Of a DNA stretch of 64,000 nt, positions 33,954 through 45,285 are shown piece by piece. The notes beneath the pieces are model-generated. The model was given only the letters and a program-made list of their open reading frames with translations. It was not told where the DNA came from and searched no databases. Position 1 is the stretch's first letter. The number at the start of each line of letters is the position of its first letter. Location: positions 36,025,023 to 36,089,022 of the forward strand of contig CM057228.1 of the NCBI GenBank assembly GCA_029891385.1, in the 5' to 3' direction. This DNA is from Erythroxylum novogranatense (Eukaryota > Streptophyta > Magnoliopsida > Malpighiales > Erythroxylaceae). The position numbers and the translations under genes are program-made.

Positions 33954-34988
33954 TGATCAGGTCGAACAACCTGCTAACCAAGGATCGGTCGGAGCAAGTA
34001 GAGAGTCCTCTATGCCTTGATCTGAGGAGTTACCTCCTAGAGTCCCCGTGAGACAGGAGAGGATATATGATTTGTTGCGTAAGCAGGGGGTTGTAGACTT
34101 CTATGGCAGTATAGACCCCGCTGAGGCTAAGGGATTGCTAGAGAGGGATGAGAGAGTCTTCGACCAGATGGACTACGAGCCTGATGAAAGGTTCGATTAT
34201 GCAGTATCTCTTCTGCAAGGGCCAGCTTATAAGTGGTAGAAGACTGTTCCGGGCAGTACCACCAGGCCTTGCTTGTTGACATGGGATGACTTTTTGACGG
34301 CCTTCAAGGATAATTACATGCCCAAGGTCTATCTTGATATAAAGATGCAAGAGTTCCTAGAGTTGAAACAAGGCAGGATGTCTGTGGTAGAATATGAAGT
34401 GAAATTCAATGAGTTGATGGATTATGTCACTGTTATGATTCCTACTGAGGCTGGTAAGTGTCGGAGGTTCGAGAATGGTCTCAATACAGAGATCCGTACC
34501 CGGTTAGCCCGATCAGACATGGGCACTTTTATTGAGTTGAGGGCTGCTGCAGTGCGAGTGGAGCGACTAATGAGACGAGACAGAGACGATCGAGATGGGG
34601 TCGGAGGAAGAGAGTGAGTGTGATCGAGGCGATTGGTAGGAGTTTGATGAACGCTGAGAATAGGACTTCGGTCTCGAGAGGATCTAAACAGTCTGGTTTT
34701 GGGCAGACTGGCAGTGGTAGTGGCAGAGGTTCAGGGAAGCTTCCTCCAGTGTGTGAGCATTGTGAGAGGAGACACAGTGAGGAGTGTCGATGGCTGACGG
34801 GAGCCTGCCTTAGATGCGGTTCGATGGAGCATCAGGTCAGGGATTGCCTCGCTACTTTGGGAGTTCAGTCTGCTGTCAATGGGCGATCAGGGAGCAACAC
34901 TACTGTGCAGCAGAGTAGGGTGGGTGGATCCGGGCAGAGGGGACGAGAAAGAGGCCGAGGTAGAGCTGAAGGCTCTTTATGCGGGTGA
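33954..34988 (+). pseudogene. Ty3/gypsy gag relic (element D)
   Basis: Frame 1 gives a gag N-terminal part (RQERIYDLLRKQGVVDFYG, LLQGPAYKW) and the gag core (TWDDFLTAFKDNYMPKVYLD). Stops are TGA at 34,018 and TAG at 34,240 (Trp to stop). A frameshift near 34,614 moves the rest to frame 3. There a Gly/Ser/Arg-rich linker leads to an intact double cysteine motif: CEHCERRHSEEC, then CLRCGSMEHQVRDC at 34,752-34,840. It is co-linear with the relic at 1-699 and preserves the His that copy lost. It is closed by TGA at 34,986. Length and domain order are normal for gag; the gene is inactive. Confidence 0.9.
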
Positions 34989-35015
34989 GGACGGGGTAGC
35001 CGACCCAGGTCCTGG

Positions 35016-35760
35016 CGTGGTCTATGCCATGACCAGCGGGAGGCCCAGATTCCCAGATGTAGTGTGAGTGCGCTTCTTATTTACGGCTTTGAAGTTTTTG
35101 CATTGCTAGATCCAGGATCCACACACTCATTCATCACACCGCATTTGGCATGTAGATTGCATGGGGATAGGGAGAGGTTACAATATGGGTTAGAGGTGAG
35201 TACACCTCTAGGTAGCACTACTGCATTAGGAGAGGTTTGCAAGGGGTGTCCGATTGTGATTGATCGAGCGAGTTGAGGCGGACTGATAGTGTTACCGAGA
35301 GAGATAGATGTGATTTTGGGATGGGTGACTACGCACATAGGGCCGTCATGGACTGCTATACCAAGGAGGTTATCCTAGAGTCTCCTGGTCAGCCTAGAGC
35401 AGTGTTCAGAGAAATTAGTCAGGCAGTGCCAGCTCAGATGATTTCCTTCTTGAGTACCCTGAGGTTGATGCAGGGGGGATGTGAGGCCTATTTGGCTCAT
35501 GTCATTGATGTGAGAGTTGAACAGAGGCAGCAGAATATTCCCGTGGTTAGGGAATTCTCGGATGTGTTCCCCAATGAGTTACCAGGTTTACCGCCAGATC
35601 GGGAGACGGAGTTCACGATTGACCTCGTTCCCGGTACTGCTCTTATATCTATCCCTCCATATAGGATGGCACTGTGGCCCGGGGAGTGAAGGCTCACCTG
35701 AGTTATTAGAGAAGGGCTTCATTAGACCCAGTGTCTCACCGTAGGGAGCTCCAGTATTAT
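35016..35760 (+). pseudogene. Ty3/gypsy aspartic protease and linker (element D)
   Basis: It starts around VVYAMTSG, loses its frame, then reads LLIYGFEVFALLDPGSTHSFI (active-site motif about 35,103-35,135), closed by TGA at 35,274. The linker follows in a second frame (PREIDVILGW, then TKEVILESPGQPRAVF) and runs to the RT N-terminal motif FPNELPGLPPDRETEF. Around 35,668 the text is damaged relative to the second copy at 38,620 (several bases missing), which breaks the join to RT. It would process the polyprotein if intact. Confidence 0.87.
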
Positions 35761-35762
35761 TT

Positions 35763-36428
35763 ATGAAGAAAAAGGATGGAACTTTGAGGCTGGGTATTGA
35801 TTACAGGCAGTTGAATCGGGTGATAATGAAGAATAAGTATCCACTGCCTAGGATCGATGATCTATTTGATCAGTTGCAAGGAGCTCAGGTATTCACTAAG
35901 TTAGATTTGAGATCAGGGTATTATCAGCTGAAGATAGCCGAGGCTGATGTGCCTAAGAGTGCCTTCAGGAGCAGGTATGGGCATTTCGAATTTCGGGTGA
36001 TGCCGTTTGGGTTGACTAATGCCCCGGAAGCTTTCATGGCCTTGATGAATAAGGTCTTTCAGCCCTACCTGGATCAGTTCGTAATTGTCTTTATTGATGA
36101 CATTTTGATGTATTCGAAGAACAGATAGGAGCATAGTGAACACTTGAGGATTGTTTTACAGACTATGAGGGAGAGACAACTGTATGCCAAATTCAGTAAG
36201 TGTGAATTTTGGCTGGATCAGGTGATATTCTTGGGGCATATAGTGACTGGAGAGGGTATTCAGGTGGATCCGAGTAAGATTGAGGCCGTGCTGAAGTGGA
36301 AAGCTCCACGGAATGTGACAGAGATTCGGAGTTTCCTCGGATTAGCTAGTTATTACCGGAGGTTTGTCGAGGGGTTTTCACTGATCTCAGCCCCTCTGAC
36401 AAAGCTTCTGAGGAAGAACGTACCATAG
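35763..36428 (+). pseudogene. Ty3/gypsy reverse transcriptase (element D)
   Basis: One frame (frame 3) carries nearly the whole RT palm: [60 protein letters not shown], and the catalytic FIDD box (variant of YXDD) at about 36,094-36,105. A single TAG at 36,126-36,128 interrupts it. The frame resumes at once with [21 protein letters not shown] and [14 protein letters not shown], up to the start of RNase H. RT copies element RNA to cDNA in the particle. This is the best-preserved coding stretch in the window. The motifs fit the chromoviral Tekay/Del group, which I infer. Confidence 0.93.
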
Positions 36429-36469
36429 ATGGACTGAAGAGTGCCAGAAGAGCTTTGATGAGCTGAAAC
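36429..36469 (+). pseudogene. Start of gypsy RNase H (element D), cut by insertion
   Basis: After a one-base shift the text reads WTEECQKSFDELK, the connection into RNase H. It is interrupted after 'gagctgaaac' by a solo LTR and resumes at 38,310 from the duplicated GAAAC. Confidence 0.85.
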
Positions 36470-38309
36470 TGTTAGAGTAGTGCCCTAAAGGCAATCCCCT
36501 TTAGCGCATTTTGTTCATAGTCATGTACAGACTTTATGAATAAATAAAGCAAGGCATATTTCATTTATTTGATATTCATTTTATTATGAATTGATAATGA
36601 TCTTTAATCAAATTAATGAAGTCCCTGATACATGACATAGCATGAAGGAAATTATGATGCGATCATACTATTGAGATTCCTATCATGTGCAATTATGTCG
36701 ATATCTAAATTATCCTAGTTATAGGATTAATGAGGCCGGACATCGTTAATCCGGATAGACTAGACATGTCAAACTCCTTGATTGGATCAGCGGTGGATCT
36801 CGTAAAATTGTAAATATTGAGATATTTAGATTTGACATGTGGATGCTTACTAGTGGTAGTAAGTACATTGGATGACTGCTATGAGATCATCACATGGATG
36901 TCCTATACAAATGTCGGTGATAATCTCATCATAGCAATGGTGCAAGTATCCTTGGACTTGAGGTACTCGAGGATATCTTGAGTCTTGATTACGTACTTTG
37001 ACTCCATTCCTTGTTGCCTTCGAGGTCGCTCATAGGGTGGTGATTGGAGTGCGACTTGAGGTATTCAAGGTAATTGAGTAGCCAATAGAGGATTCACCAC
37101 TTCATTATAGCGAGAGAGATACCCATAGCCTCTTATCGGGATCATTACTTTGAAGTCTCTGGCCGGAGCATACATATGTCATGAAGATGGTCTTCATGGA
37201 CATATAAAGTAATGAGTCCTAGGGCGAGAACTGATTACACTTGGACTAGATTTGATCGATCGGTCTAGTAAGAGTTGACACATTGCCCATACTCAAACCA
37301 AGTGGGGTATAGCATGGTGAAAGGACGAATTGCAGTAGAATTGTCTATAGAAGGGTTAGTGATATGGTTTCATTAGTCAAACCAATTACTTTCCGGTCAA
37401 TTGGGGTCATGATGTGTTGCTAGATACCGCTCATGACTTGCTCAGATTAAGTGTTAATCTAAGTGGCCAACATAACCGGAACCTAATGGGTCACACGATA
37501 AGAGTGACTCGGAGAATCAGTAAAATAGTTTGAGACGAGATCCGATATCTGGAGAGCAATAGGATTAAATGGATCCCGATGAGATTGGGATATGTCCCGA
37601 TGAGATCGCGACATCGACATTCTTGAAAACCGTTTCGGTGATTTTTACGGCGAGGCCCGAACAAGCCAGTAGGACCACCCCAGTTTGATGGACCACTTCA
37701 GAATTATATATATTAATTAATTAAGTAAATAATTAATTAATTATATATATATATATGATTTTCGTGGAACCTAAAATGGAGAGGATTAGTTAAGTTTGAA
37801 AAGTCAAACTTAATGATGATTTAGCATTTTAAGGCATTTTTTATGCCATATACGTGGATGAGCATCCACCATGCCTTCTTATGTCTTTAAAGTGTTAAAT
37901 AAACATACAAGAAGGCATATGAAGGAAGCTTGGACGTAGGTGATGAATGGTGAAGGTCGAAAGCTTAAGAGTTAAGCTTTGAAACTTTGGTTTTTCATCT
38001 TCTTCCTCTCTTCCATTCAACTTGGCTTCTACTTCTCCAAGGCTCCACCAAGATCATTTCACTTGCTCTCCAAGGCTAAGGTAAGAGCTAGCACTCTTCT
38101 CTTTAGTCTAGCTATTCCCGGGTCAAAAGAGTTTGTCCCGGTTAGTTTTTCCGACCTCTGCGTGGATACCGTTAGAGACGGTCTCCTTTGGTCGTTATGG
38201 TTTGATTGTTTGTACTTACACATGGATCCTAGCTTTGGGAATGTCCGGGACTCAAAAATTTAAATTCCGCATTGTGGGCATGTGATGCCTACCCCGGGAT
38301 TTTCCTAGA
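36470..38309 (+). mobile_element. Solo LTR (1.84 kb) inserted in gypsy RNase H, GAAAC duplication
   Basis: The target GAAAC is present at 36,465-36,469 and 38,310-38,314. Removing 36,470-38,309 and one duplication copy rejoins the RNase H reading ([15 protein letters not shown]). The insert begins TGTTAGAGTAGTGCCCTAAAGG and ends ttttcctaga, a damaged form of the expected ctaaca. The opening resembles long LTRs of Angela/BARE-like copia elements (tgccctanaggcaat), so copia origin is suggested but not proven. It contains no gene. An AT run (37,708-37,757) lies near its middle. Confidence 0.85.
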
Positions 38310-38391
38310 GAAACATCGGTTGACTACTGCACCGGTGTTAGCTATTCCATCAGGGACTGGAGGATTTGAGGTGTTCAGTGATGCATCGCAT
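38310..38391 (+). pseudogene. RNase H fragment of element D, after the solo LTR
   Basis: It reads [20 protein letters not shown] then FSDASHQ, the first RNase H strand with the start of its catalytic D motif. At about 38,392 the sequence jumps back to a point before RT instead of continuing into RNase H. Confidence 0.85.
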
Positions 38392-38692
38392 CAGGATGAT
38401 TACCTTCTTGAGTGCCCTGAGGTTGATGCGGGGGGGATGTGAGGCCTATTTGACTCATGTCATTGATGTGAGAGTTGAACAGAGGCAGCAGGATATTCCC
38501 GTGGTTAGGGAATTCCCGGATGTGTTCCCCGATGAGTTACCGGGTTTACCGTCAGATCGGGAGATGGAGTTCACGATTGACCTCGTTCCCGGTACTGCTC
38601 CTATATCTATCCCTCCATATATGATGGCACCTGTGAAACTGAGGGAGCTGAAGGCTCAGCTACAGGAGTTATTAGAGAAGGGCTTCATTTGT
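38392..38692 (+). pseudogene. Second copy of protease-RT linker, joined out of order
   Basis: It reads [20 protein letters not shown], then [32 protein letters not shown] and [10 protein letters not shown]. It duplicates 35,436-35,724 with fewer defects: the MAPVKLREL part is intact here and damaged there. The junction falls in a short similar tract (catcaggatgat against ctcagatgat), so it may come from template switching or microhomology-mediated joining. It stops abruptly at 38,692, where a minus-strand LTR end begins. Confidence 0.85.
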
Positions 38693-38786
38693 TGGATCCC
38701 GCATTCGGAACCCAACTACTTATCCAAATTCCCTTATACGTACGCATGATTCCTTATAAACTCTTCTTGCTCTGATACCATAAATG
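38693..38786 (-). mobile_element. Minus-strand LTR tail and PBS remnant
   Basis: On the minus strand, 38,786 to 38,722 starts with a perfect tRNA-iMet PBS (tggtatcagagc, plus-strand 38,771-38,782) and about 50 bp of leader. The next 29 bp (38,721-38,693) are the terminal bases of a B-type LTR (agttgggttcc...gggatccaaca). An element has therefore lost everything from just after its PBS to the last bases of its 3' LTR. Confidence 0.78.
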
Positions 38787-40561
38787 TTGGGACCCGATCC
38801 GGGAACCGGATCCCAACCGAAAAACGAATGGGAACGAAGGAAACGGAATCGAATGGGAACGAAAATTTCGCATCGAAATATCGAATCGAAAACAAAGCAA
38901 TAGATGATGCGAAACGAAAAACGAAACAGAACCGAATGGAAATCGGACCACAAAGCGAATTGAATCAAATCAAACCAAAAGTAGCGAAGCGGATCGAATA
39001 CAAATCGCAAGCAGAAACAAATGCCGACATCCGAAAGTGCAAATCTTAGGAAATGAAAAGTTGCGTTGGAACCTTAGACTCAAACTATTCGAAATCCGGT
39101 ATAATTTTTCTTTTCTTTTCTTCTTATACTCATTTATCAAACTCATACAAAGAAATCTTATATCCTTTTTCCTTGGAAATTCTTTCTCATGCCAAATCTC
39201 AAAACTTAACCATATTCTTACACATTGGTATTAATCCCAAAATTCATATTCATACTAATTTTTATCGAAATTTCGGCAGCATAACAGCTGCCTTTGACCT
39301 AACCCAACACCTGCAAGGGTTCAAAATACACTTCTAAATTTTCAGATCACACATACAAACATCAAATCCACCGGACCCTCCGTCCGGGATCTCAGTACAC
39401 ACAAACGCAAACCTAATTCTAAAACATTCTCATAGCTGCAATTCAATATACAGATCTCATAACACAATCCCATTTCCAAATTCATACTCAATTTCATATA
39501 CAATTTCCAATCCCAACTTTATACGCAAATACATTTATCCCAAACTTATCTTAAGTCATAAAAATATTCATACTAAAGATCCATATTACACAAAATCTAA
39601 CTGACACAAATGTCGAAACTGATGTCTTCACATTCTTTCATCCGATCTCCTGCTCGAAACCTGGAGATGGGGATGAAAGGGGGGGTGAGTTCGGAAGCTC
39701 GTGGATAACACATTTAGAAATTGAATAATAAGCAGAAATCTATTTTCATAAACTTTTTGCCAAAAGGCTAATTTTTCAAACTTTATAATTTTTCAAACAA
39801 TTTCCTCAAATCTTTTTTTTCATATTTTTCAAACTTTTTCCTCAAACCCTTTTTCATATTTTTCAAACTTTTCATAATAATCTCACTTTTCTCATTTTTT
39901 CAAACTTCTCAAATTTTTCATAAATATGAATGCAACATTCAGAGACAAAATTGAAAACACATAACATATCGAGAATGGTGCAGTTCGGTCCAAAGCAGAG
40001 CGTCTTGCACATTCATGCATAGCGGTCTGCGATCGTGAGCGAAACGTACTACACTTTCCCACATAGCGGTCCAATGTAGCCGTGAGGGAGTCCGAAATTG
40101 GAGCTCCGTGCCACTAGCGGGCAGCCGGACGAAGGCTATATAAATAGAGACAACGCTGACTCACAAAGGACCTAACCGAACCCACATAACACATAAGCGA
40201 AAACAGAAATTCGAATTGCCCGAAGGCACTTTTCAAAATCTTGATTTTCACACATTCACATAGTGCATAATATTCAATCACTTCAATCAATTAGTTCACA
40301 TATAAATCAAAGTCATAACAATGAATGCAATAATTTCCTTCAATATAATTTAGATTTATTCAAAATTTCATTCTCACATTATTCAAACAATCTAAACACA
40401 ACGGATTTCATAGACTTTGCATTTTCGTAAAATTTATTCAGAAAGCCAATTTTTCAAACATTTTTAAAAACAATAATTTATCAAAAATCCAATTCTTGCT
40501 TTCTTTAATTTTTGAAACTTTATATATAGCTTACAATTCAAAATGTAAATATGCTACCCAC
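38787..40561 (-). repeat. Minus-strand B/F-type LTR, 3' portion
   Basis: Read on the minus strand this ends ...gatcgggtcccaaca next to the PBS, so it is a 5' LTR. It carries the TTCG-rich tail, the tract equivalent to 19,281-19,320 (ccggaccctccg at 39,371), an acceptor-like ccatctccag (plus 39,661-39,670) after a stem with CACCCCCCC, and the tract equivalent to 42,688-43,240. It begins exactly at the donor-like GTGGGTAGC (plus 40,553-40,561). The 5' part of the LTR is absent. Confidence 0.75.
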
Positions 40562-40570
40562 ATCATTTCT

Positions 40571-43280
40571 AATAATAAGTTATGATCTTTACAAGTTTAT
40601 ATTGTGGTTTTAGCATGATTATTAGAGGATAGTATCTTTGACCGGAAAATGGACTCCCGTAGGAATCAAATTGATTTTTATGTCCTTCGTGGAAGATGTA
40701 GAGCTTCCTTTAAGCTTTCTATAGAGACTAAGTTTGTCAAAATTGGAGTCTGGGATTAAGAGTTATGAATTTTGAAAGTTTTGGGTTTTTATGTGGAAAA
40801 AAAATGGAAAATGAAGTCCCACGTCGCAGTGGCGACGATCGCCTACTGGCGATGGCGGCGTTAGCTTCAGCGTCGCTAAGCGACGATCGCCATAGCGATG
40901 GCGAGTGTCCGACGAGCGTCGCTAGGGCGACGCGTCGCCAGGGCGACCTCGCCCTCGCCACGCCAGCGCCATGCGTTTTTGCTTATCTGACGCCGTTTTG
41001 TTTCTCCAAAACGACGCCATTTTGATTCTTCTTGCTTGTTATTCCCTCCAAATCCGACCTTTGTTCACTATTTTGCTTATATCTTTCCCGTCCGACATTC
41101 GATTGAGTTGATTCTTGTGGCGTTGGATTCGTAAGACAATTCCCTACATTTTCATGAGAAATTTGTGAATTTTTGAGATTTAATTGATGGTGATTAATTT
41201 AATCAAAGTGAGTCGGGAAATTTTCCGAGCATAGTTCAGTATTTTGTGAAATTCGGGAGCTGTAGAGATCCGATTGAAGTGATTCTCGAGGCGAAATAAA
41301 GATAAGACAAAGGGCTACAAATCATATGAAGACATGAAATGTCAATTTTTCCCCTAAGACTTTTATTTTCTGAATTTAAGTTCGGATTAGGGTGAAATTT
41401 TTGGATTAGGAACACCTGAGAGTATTTTGAGCATAACTTTTGATCTGGGAATCGAAATGAGGCGATTCTTGTTTTGAATTAAACTAGAGACATAAGGCTA
41501 CAATTGTTATGAAGACATCGAGTTTCAATTCTAGGATTAAGAATATGAACTTTTGGACGGAAATAATCCTACATGGAAAATGTGTTAGAATATGGATATA
41601 CCCGAACTGTTTTGCGTATAACTTTTGGTGTAGTGATCCGAATTGAGCGCGGTTAGTGGCGTTGGATTTGTATGATTGAGAGAAACATTTATCGAGAAGG
41701 AAGTTTTAACAAATTCCTTCAACTCGATAGTGCGAATCAAAACCGCAAGTGAAAATGGCATAAAGTAACATGTGAGGGGCAAAATGGTCAATTAACCATT
41801 ATTTAATGACATGGCCTTAATAAATCACATGGGCTGTCGTTTTTCACCCCCTGAATTCACGATTGTTCTAGAAATGAGAAGAAGAAATAAGGAGAGGAAG
41901 AAGAGAGGAGAAAGAAGAGAGAGTAGAGAGAGAAAGTTAAGTTTTGCATTTTTTTTAAGAGTTTTCAAGAGGTTTTTCATTGTTTTCAAAGGGGAAAGGG
42001 TAGAAAAGCTTGAAAGCTTCCCTTGGGCTTGTAAAAATCCGAAAATGAAGAGAGGAAGAGGTCAGAGAAATTCATCTACTTTGAATTTTTGATAAGTTTT
42101 TGGTTTAGAATCATTAGAAATGATGTGGGTTTACTAATTCCTTGATCAATTTTAGAGAATACATGTTGAAATTGATTTAATTTTGGATGAAAATTTAATT
42201 GGGATTATGCCCAAATTTTATAATTTGGGATTTTTGGAAATTGTTAGTGTAGAGTCATGGAAAATACTATGGATTGATGATATGTGAAGTTAATTTTGAA
42301 GAATTTATGGATTATGATATTGAATTTGGATAAATTGGTTTAGGCCAATTTTAAGATTTGGGGATTTTTGAAATTGAGGATTTAGATGTCTTGGAATTAG
42401 TGTGAATTGATGAATTATGACATCAATTTTGAAAATTAAATTATTTATGAGATTGAATTTGGGTGTATTGGTTTAGGTAAAAATTTTGAATGTGGAGATT
42501 TTAGAAATTCTGGTTTTAGAAAGCTTGGAAATATGATGATTATGAATTTCCGATATTTAATTTTGAGAATTATGCAAATTATGATGTGGAATTTGAATGA
42601 TTATGGCTTAGGTCAATTTTAATTGAAAGAAGGAAAGAAGCGAGGATCAATTGGAGCTTGAAATCAAGTGTCAGCATTTAATTAGAGGTGGGTAGCATAT
42701 TTACATTTTGAATTGTAAGCTATATATAAAGTTTCAAAATTAAAGAAAGCAAGAATTGGATTTTGATAAATTATTGTTTTATAAATGTTTGAAAAATTGG
42801 CTTTGAATAAATTTTACGAAAATGCAAAGTCTATGAAATCCGTTGTGTTTAGATTATTTGAATGATGTGAGAATGAAATTTTGAATAAATCTAAATTATA
42901 TTGAAGGAAATTATTGCATTCATTGTTATGACTTTGATTTATATGTGAACCGATTGATTGAAGTGATTGAATATTATACCTATGTGAATGTGTGAAAAGT
43001 AAGATTTTGAAAAGTGCCTTGAACAATTCAATCTTTGTTTTCGTTTACGTGTTATGTGGGTTCTATTAGGTCCTTTGGTGAGTCGTTTTGCTCTATTTGT
43101 ATAGCCTTCGCCTGCCGCTTGATGTACGAACTCCGTTCGGACTCCTTCACATTCTACACCGACCGCTATGCGAGAAAGTGTAATGCGTTTCATTCACGAT
43201 CGCAGGACCGCTATCTTGAGGAATGTGCGATGACGTTCGCTTTTGATATGAAGGACATTTTCATGAATTTGTGTGACTAT
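40571..43280 (+). repeat. Plus-strand F-type LTR, lacking its first 0.6 kb and its tail
   Basis: 40,571-41,520 is a direct repeat of 44,336-45,285 (aataataagttatgat...), so it is the same LTR family in plus orientation. It includes a CpG-rich block at 40,816-40,985, a TATA-poor leader (41,810-42,060, purine-rich) and donor-like AG|GTGGGTAGC at 42,686. The part 42,688-43,240 is an inverted copy of 39,990-40,561. The LTR tail and PBS are missing: near 43,280 it passes straight into the internal region. The small ORFs inside are not genes. Confidence 0.72.
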
Positions 43281-43748
43281 GTGATTTGGGCGTTAAGAAT
43301 ACGATTGATTAGAAACATGCGTTTGTGGAACTTGAAATGTGAATTGCAAAACGAATTGGGAGAAATTGATATAGCCTATACTTCTGTGAGATGAAAGTAT
43401 GATTATTTGAAAGATGACATGGTGATCAAGATTAAATGATGATTGAACCATATTAGGATTCTTTAAGAAATGGACCGTTGACTTGTGTCCATATATGAAG
43501 AAATAATGAGTTATAGATATAGTGCCTTGAGATGATATGGGTGATATGAGATACAAAAGTGAAATGTTGTGAAGAGATATGATGGGGAAATTAGATAAAA
43601 GAAAGTGATCGATTATGATTTTGGAAAGAAATGAGTGAGAAAGTGCTTGATGATTTTTGTTTAAAAAGAAATTTATGCAAGAATGAGTTACTTGAAGTTT
43701 AAGTGAGTATGAATTTCGAGGACGAAATTCTTTTAAGAGGGGGAGAAA
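43281..43748 (+). other. Internal region and PPT of the F element
   Basis: It aligns with 12,995-13,442 of element B1 (gattagaaacatg.gtttgtggaact; ggagaaattgatat) and carries no gene. It ends with hairpin GAATTTCG-agga-CGAAATTC and polypurine tract aagagggggagaaa (43,735-43,748), just before the 3' LTR. It is a non-autonomous element of the same type as B1. Confidence 0.75.
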
Positions 43749-45285
43749 TGTTGGACCCCGAACTTTTGAGGATAATAGAAATATTACAATGAATTTAAAT
43801 GGAGAAAGAATTGGTGAGAATGAGAATGAATTTAAGGAAATGTGATGAATTTAAGAAAAATGTAGGAGAAAAGAATTGTTTCGGTTAGAGGAATTTGATA
43901 TTTGAATGAATTTTTATGGATTATGAGAGGAAAGTGGATGAGTTGATTGAAATGAAGTTAAATAGCATGAATTAAAAAGAAAAAGTGTGAAATTTTAAAG
44001 GATTTAGAAAGTTTGACTTTTTGGAGAGAGAATGTTTGACTTTGAGAGTTGACTTTTGATTTAGGTAAAATTTGATAAAATGATCTACATGAAACTTGTA
44101 GATTATGTTAAGAGCTTTCTGTAGCCATAAAGTTTGCAATTTTTCGATATCGGGAGTGAAAGTTATGATCAGTCAAAGTTTATGTTTGATAGGGTTTGAC
44201 TTTTATTATGGTTGAAACTTTGACTGAGAAATTAACCTAGTTAGAGGTTAATTAAGCTTTGATGTTCTTCATGAAAATTGAAGGGTTTGTTTTGATCTTT
44301 ATTTCGATATAAAGTATGCAAATTTTCGATCTCGGAATAATAAGTTATGATTTTTACAAGTTTATATTATGGTTTTAGCATGAATATTAGAGGATAGTAT
44401 CTTTGACCGGATAATGGACTCCCGTAGGAGTCGAATTGATGTTTATGTCCTTCGTGAAAGATTTAGAGCTTCCCTTAAGCTTTCTATAGAGACTAAGTTT
44501 GTCAAAATTGAAGTTCGGGATTAAGAATTATGAATTTTGGAAGTTTCAGATTTTGATGTGAAAAAAAAAAAGAGAAATGAAGTTCCCCGTCGCTAGGGTG
44601 ACACGTCGTCGTAGCGATGGCGAGCGTTCGGCTCGCATCACTACGGCGACACGTCGCCGTAGTGATGGCGAACGTTCGGCTCGCGTCGCTAGGGCGACGC
44701 GTCGCCAGAGCGACCCAGCCCTCGCCAGCGCCGGGCTTGTGCGTTTACTTCGATCTGGCGCCATTTTGTTTCTCCAATACGACGCCGTTTTGATTTTTCT
44801 TGCTTGTTATTTCCTCCAATCCGACCTTTGTTCACTATTTTGCTTATATCTTTTCCGTCCGACATCCAATTGAGTTGATTCTTGCGGCGTTGGATTCGTA
44901 AGACAATTCCCTACATTCTCATGGAAAATTTGTAATTTTATGAGATTAAATTAATGGAGATTAATTTAATCAAAATGAGTAGGGAAATTTTCTGAACATG
45001 GTTTAGTATTTTGAGAAATTCGGGATCTGTAGAGATCCGATTGAAGCAATTCTTGAGGCGAAATAAAGATAAGACAAGGGACTACAAATCTTATGAAGAA
45101 ATGAAATGTCAATTTTGCCCCTAAGACCTTCGAATTATGAATGGAAGTTCGGATTAGAGTGTAATTTTTGGATTGGGAACACCTATGCGTAAATTGAGCA
45201 TAACTTTTGATCTGGGAATCGAAATGAGCCGATTCTTAATTTGAATTAAACTAGAGACATAAGGGTACAATTGTTATGAAGACAT
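43749..45285 (+). repeat. 3' LTR of the F element, cut by a DNA transposon
   Basis: It begins TGTTGGACCCCGAAC directly after the PPT. Two or three 'gaaacttgtag/cataaagtttgcaatttttcga' modules occupy 44,085-44,360. A CpG-dense palindrome block lies at 44,580-44,765. The sequence matches 40,571-41,520 up to 'gaagacat' and then breaks at 45,285, where the Harbinger terminus begins. Five internal ORFs, including two across the CpG block, are composition artefacts. Confidence 0.8.
44586..44730. repeat. CpG-dense palindrome array in LTR
   Basis: It contains TCACTACGGCGAC-ac-GTCGCCGTAGTGA at 44,638-44,665 (13-bp perfect arms), GCGAGC-gttcg-GCTCGC at about 44,620-44,636, and a near-perfect GTCGCTAGGGCGAC-gc-GTCGCCAGAGCGAC at about 44,685-44,714. 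The surroundings are A+T-rich. Confidence 0.85.

Noticed and set aside
37979..38263. 94-codon ORF with a hydrophobic start, resembling a signal peptide
   Set aside because: It lies inside the solo LTR (36,470-38,309), has no domain after the hydrophobic start, and ends without a recognisable protein.
38771..38786. 'gctctgatacca' that could be the 3' end of a tRNA gene
   Set aside because: It is the complement of a primer-binding site next to an LTR end; no cloverleaf can be formed around it.
40737..41025. Arg/Ala/Ser-rich ORFs on both strands over the CpG block (also 44,546-44,873 and 53,592-54,008)
   Set aside because: CpG-rich palindromes keep several frames open at once; no domain, and the LTR copies disagree in frame.
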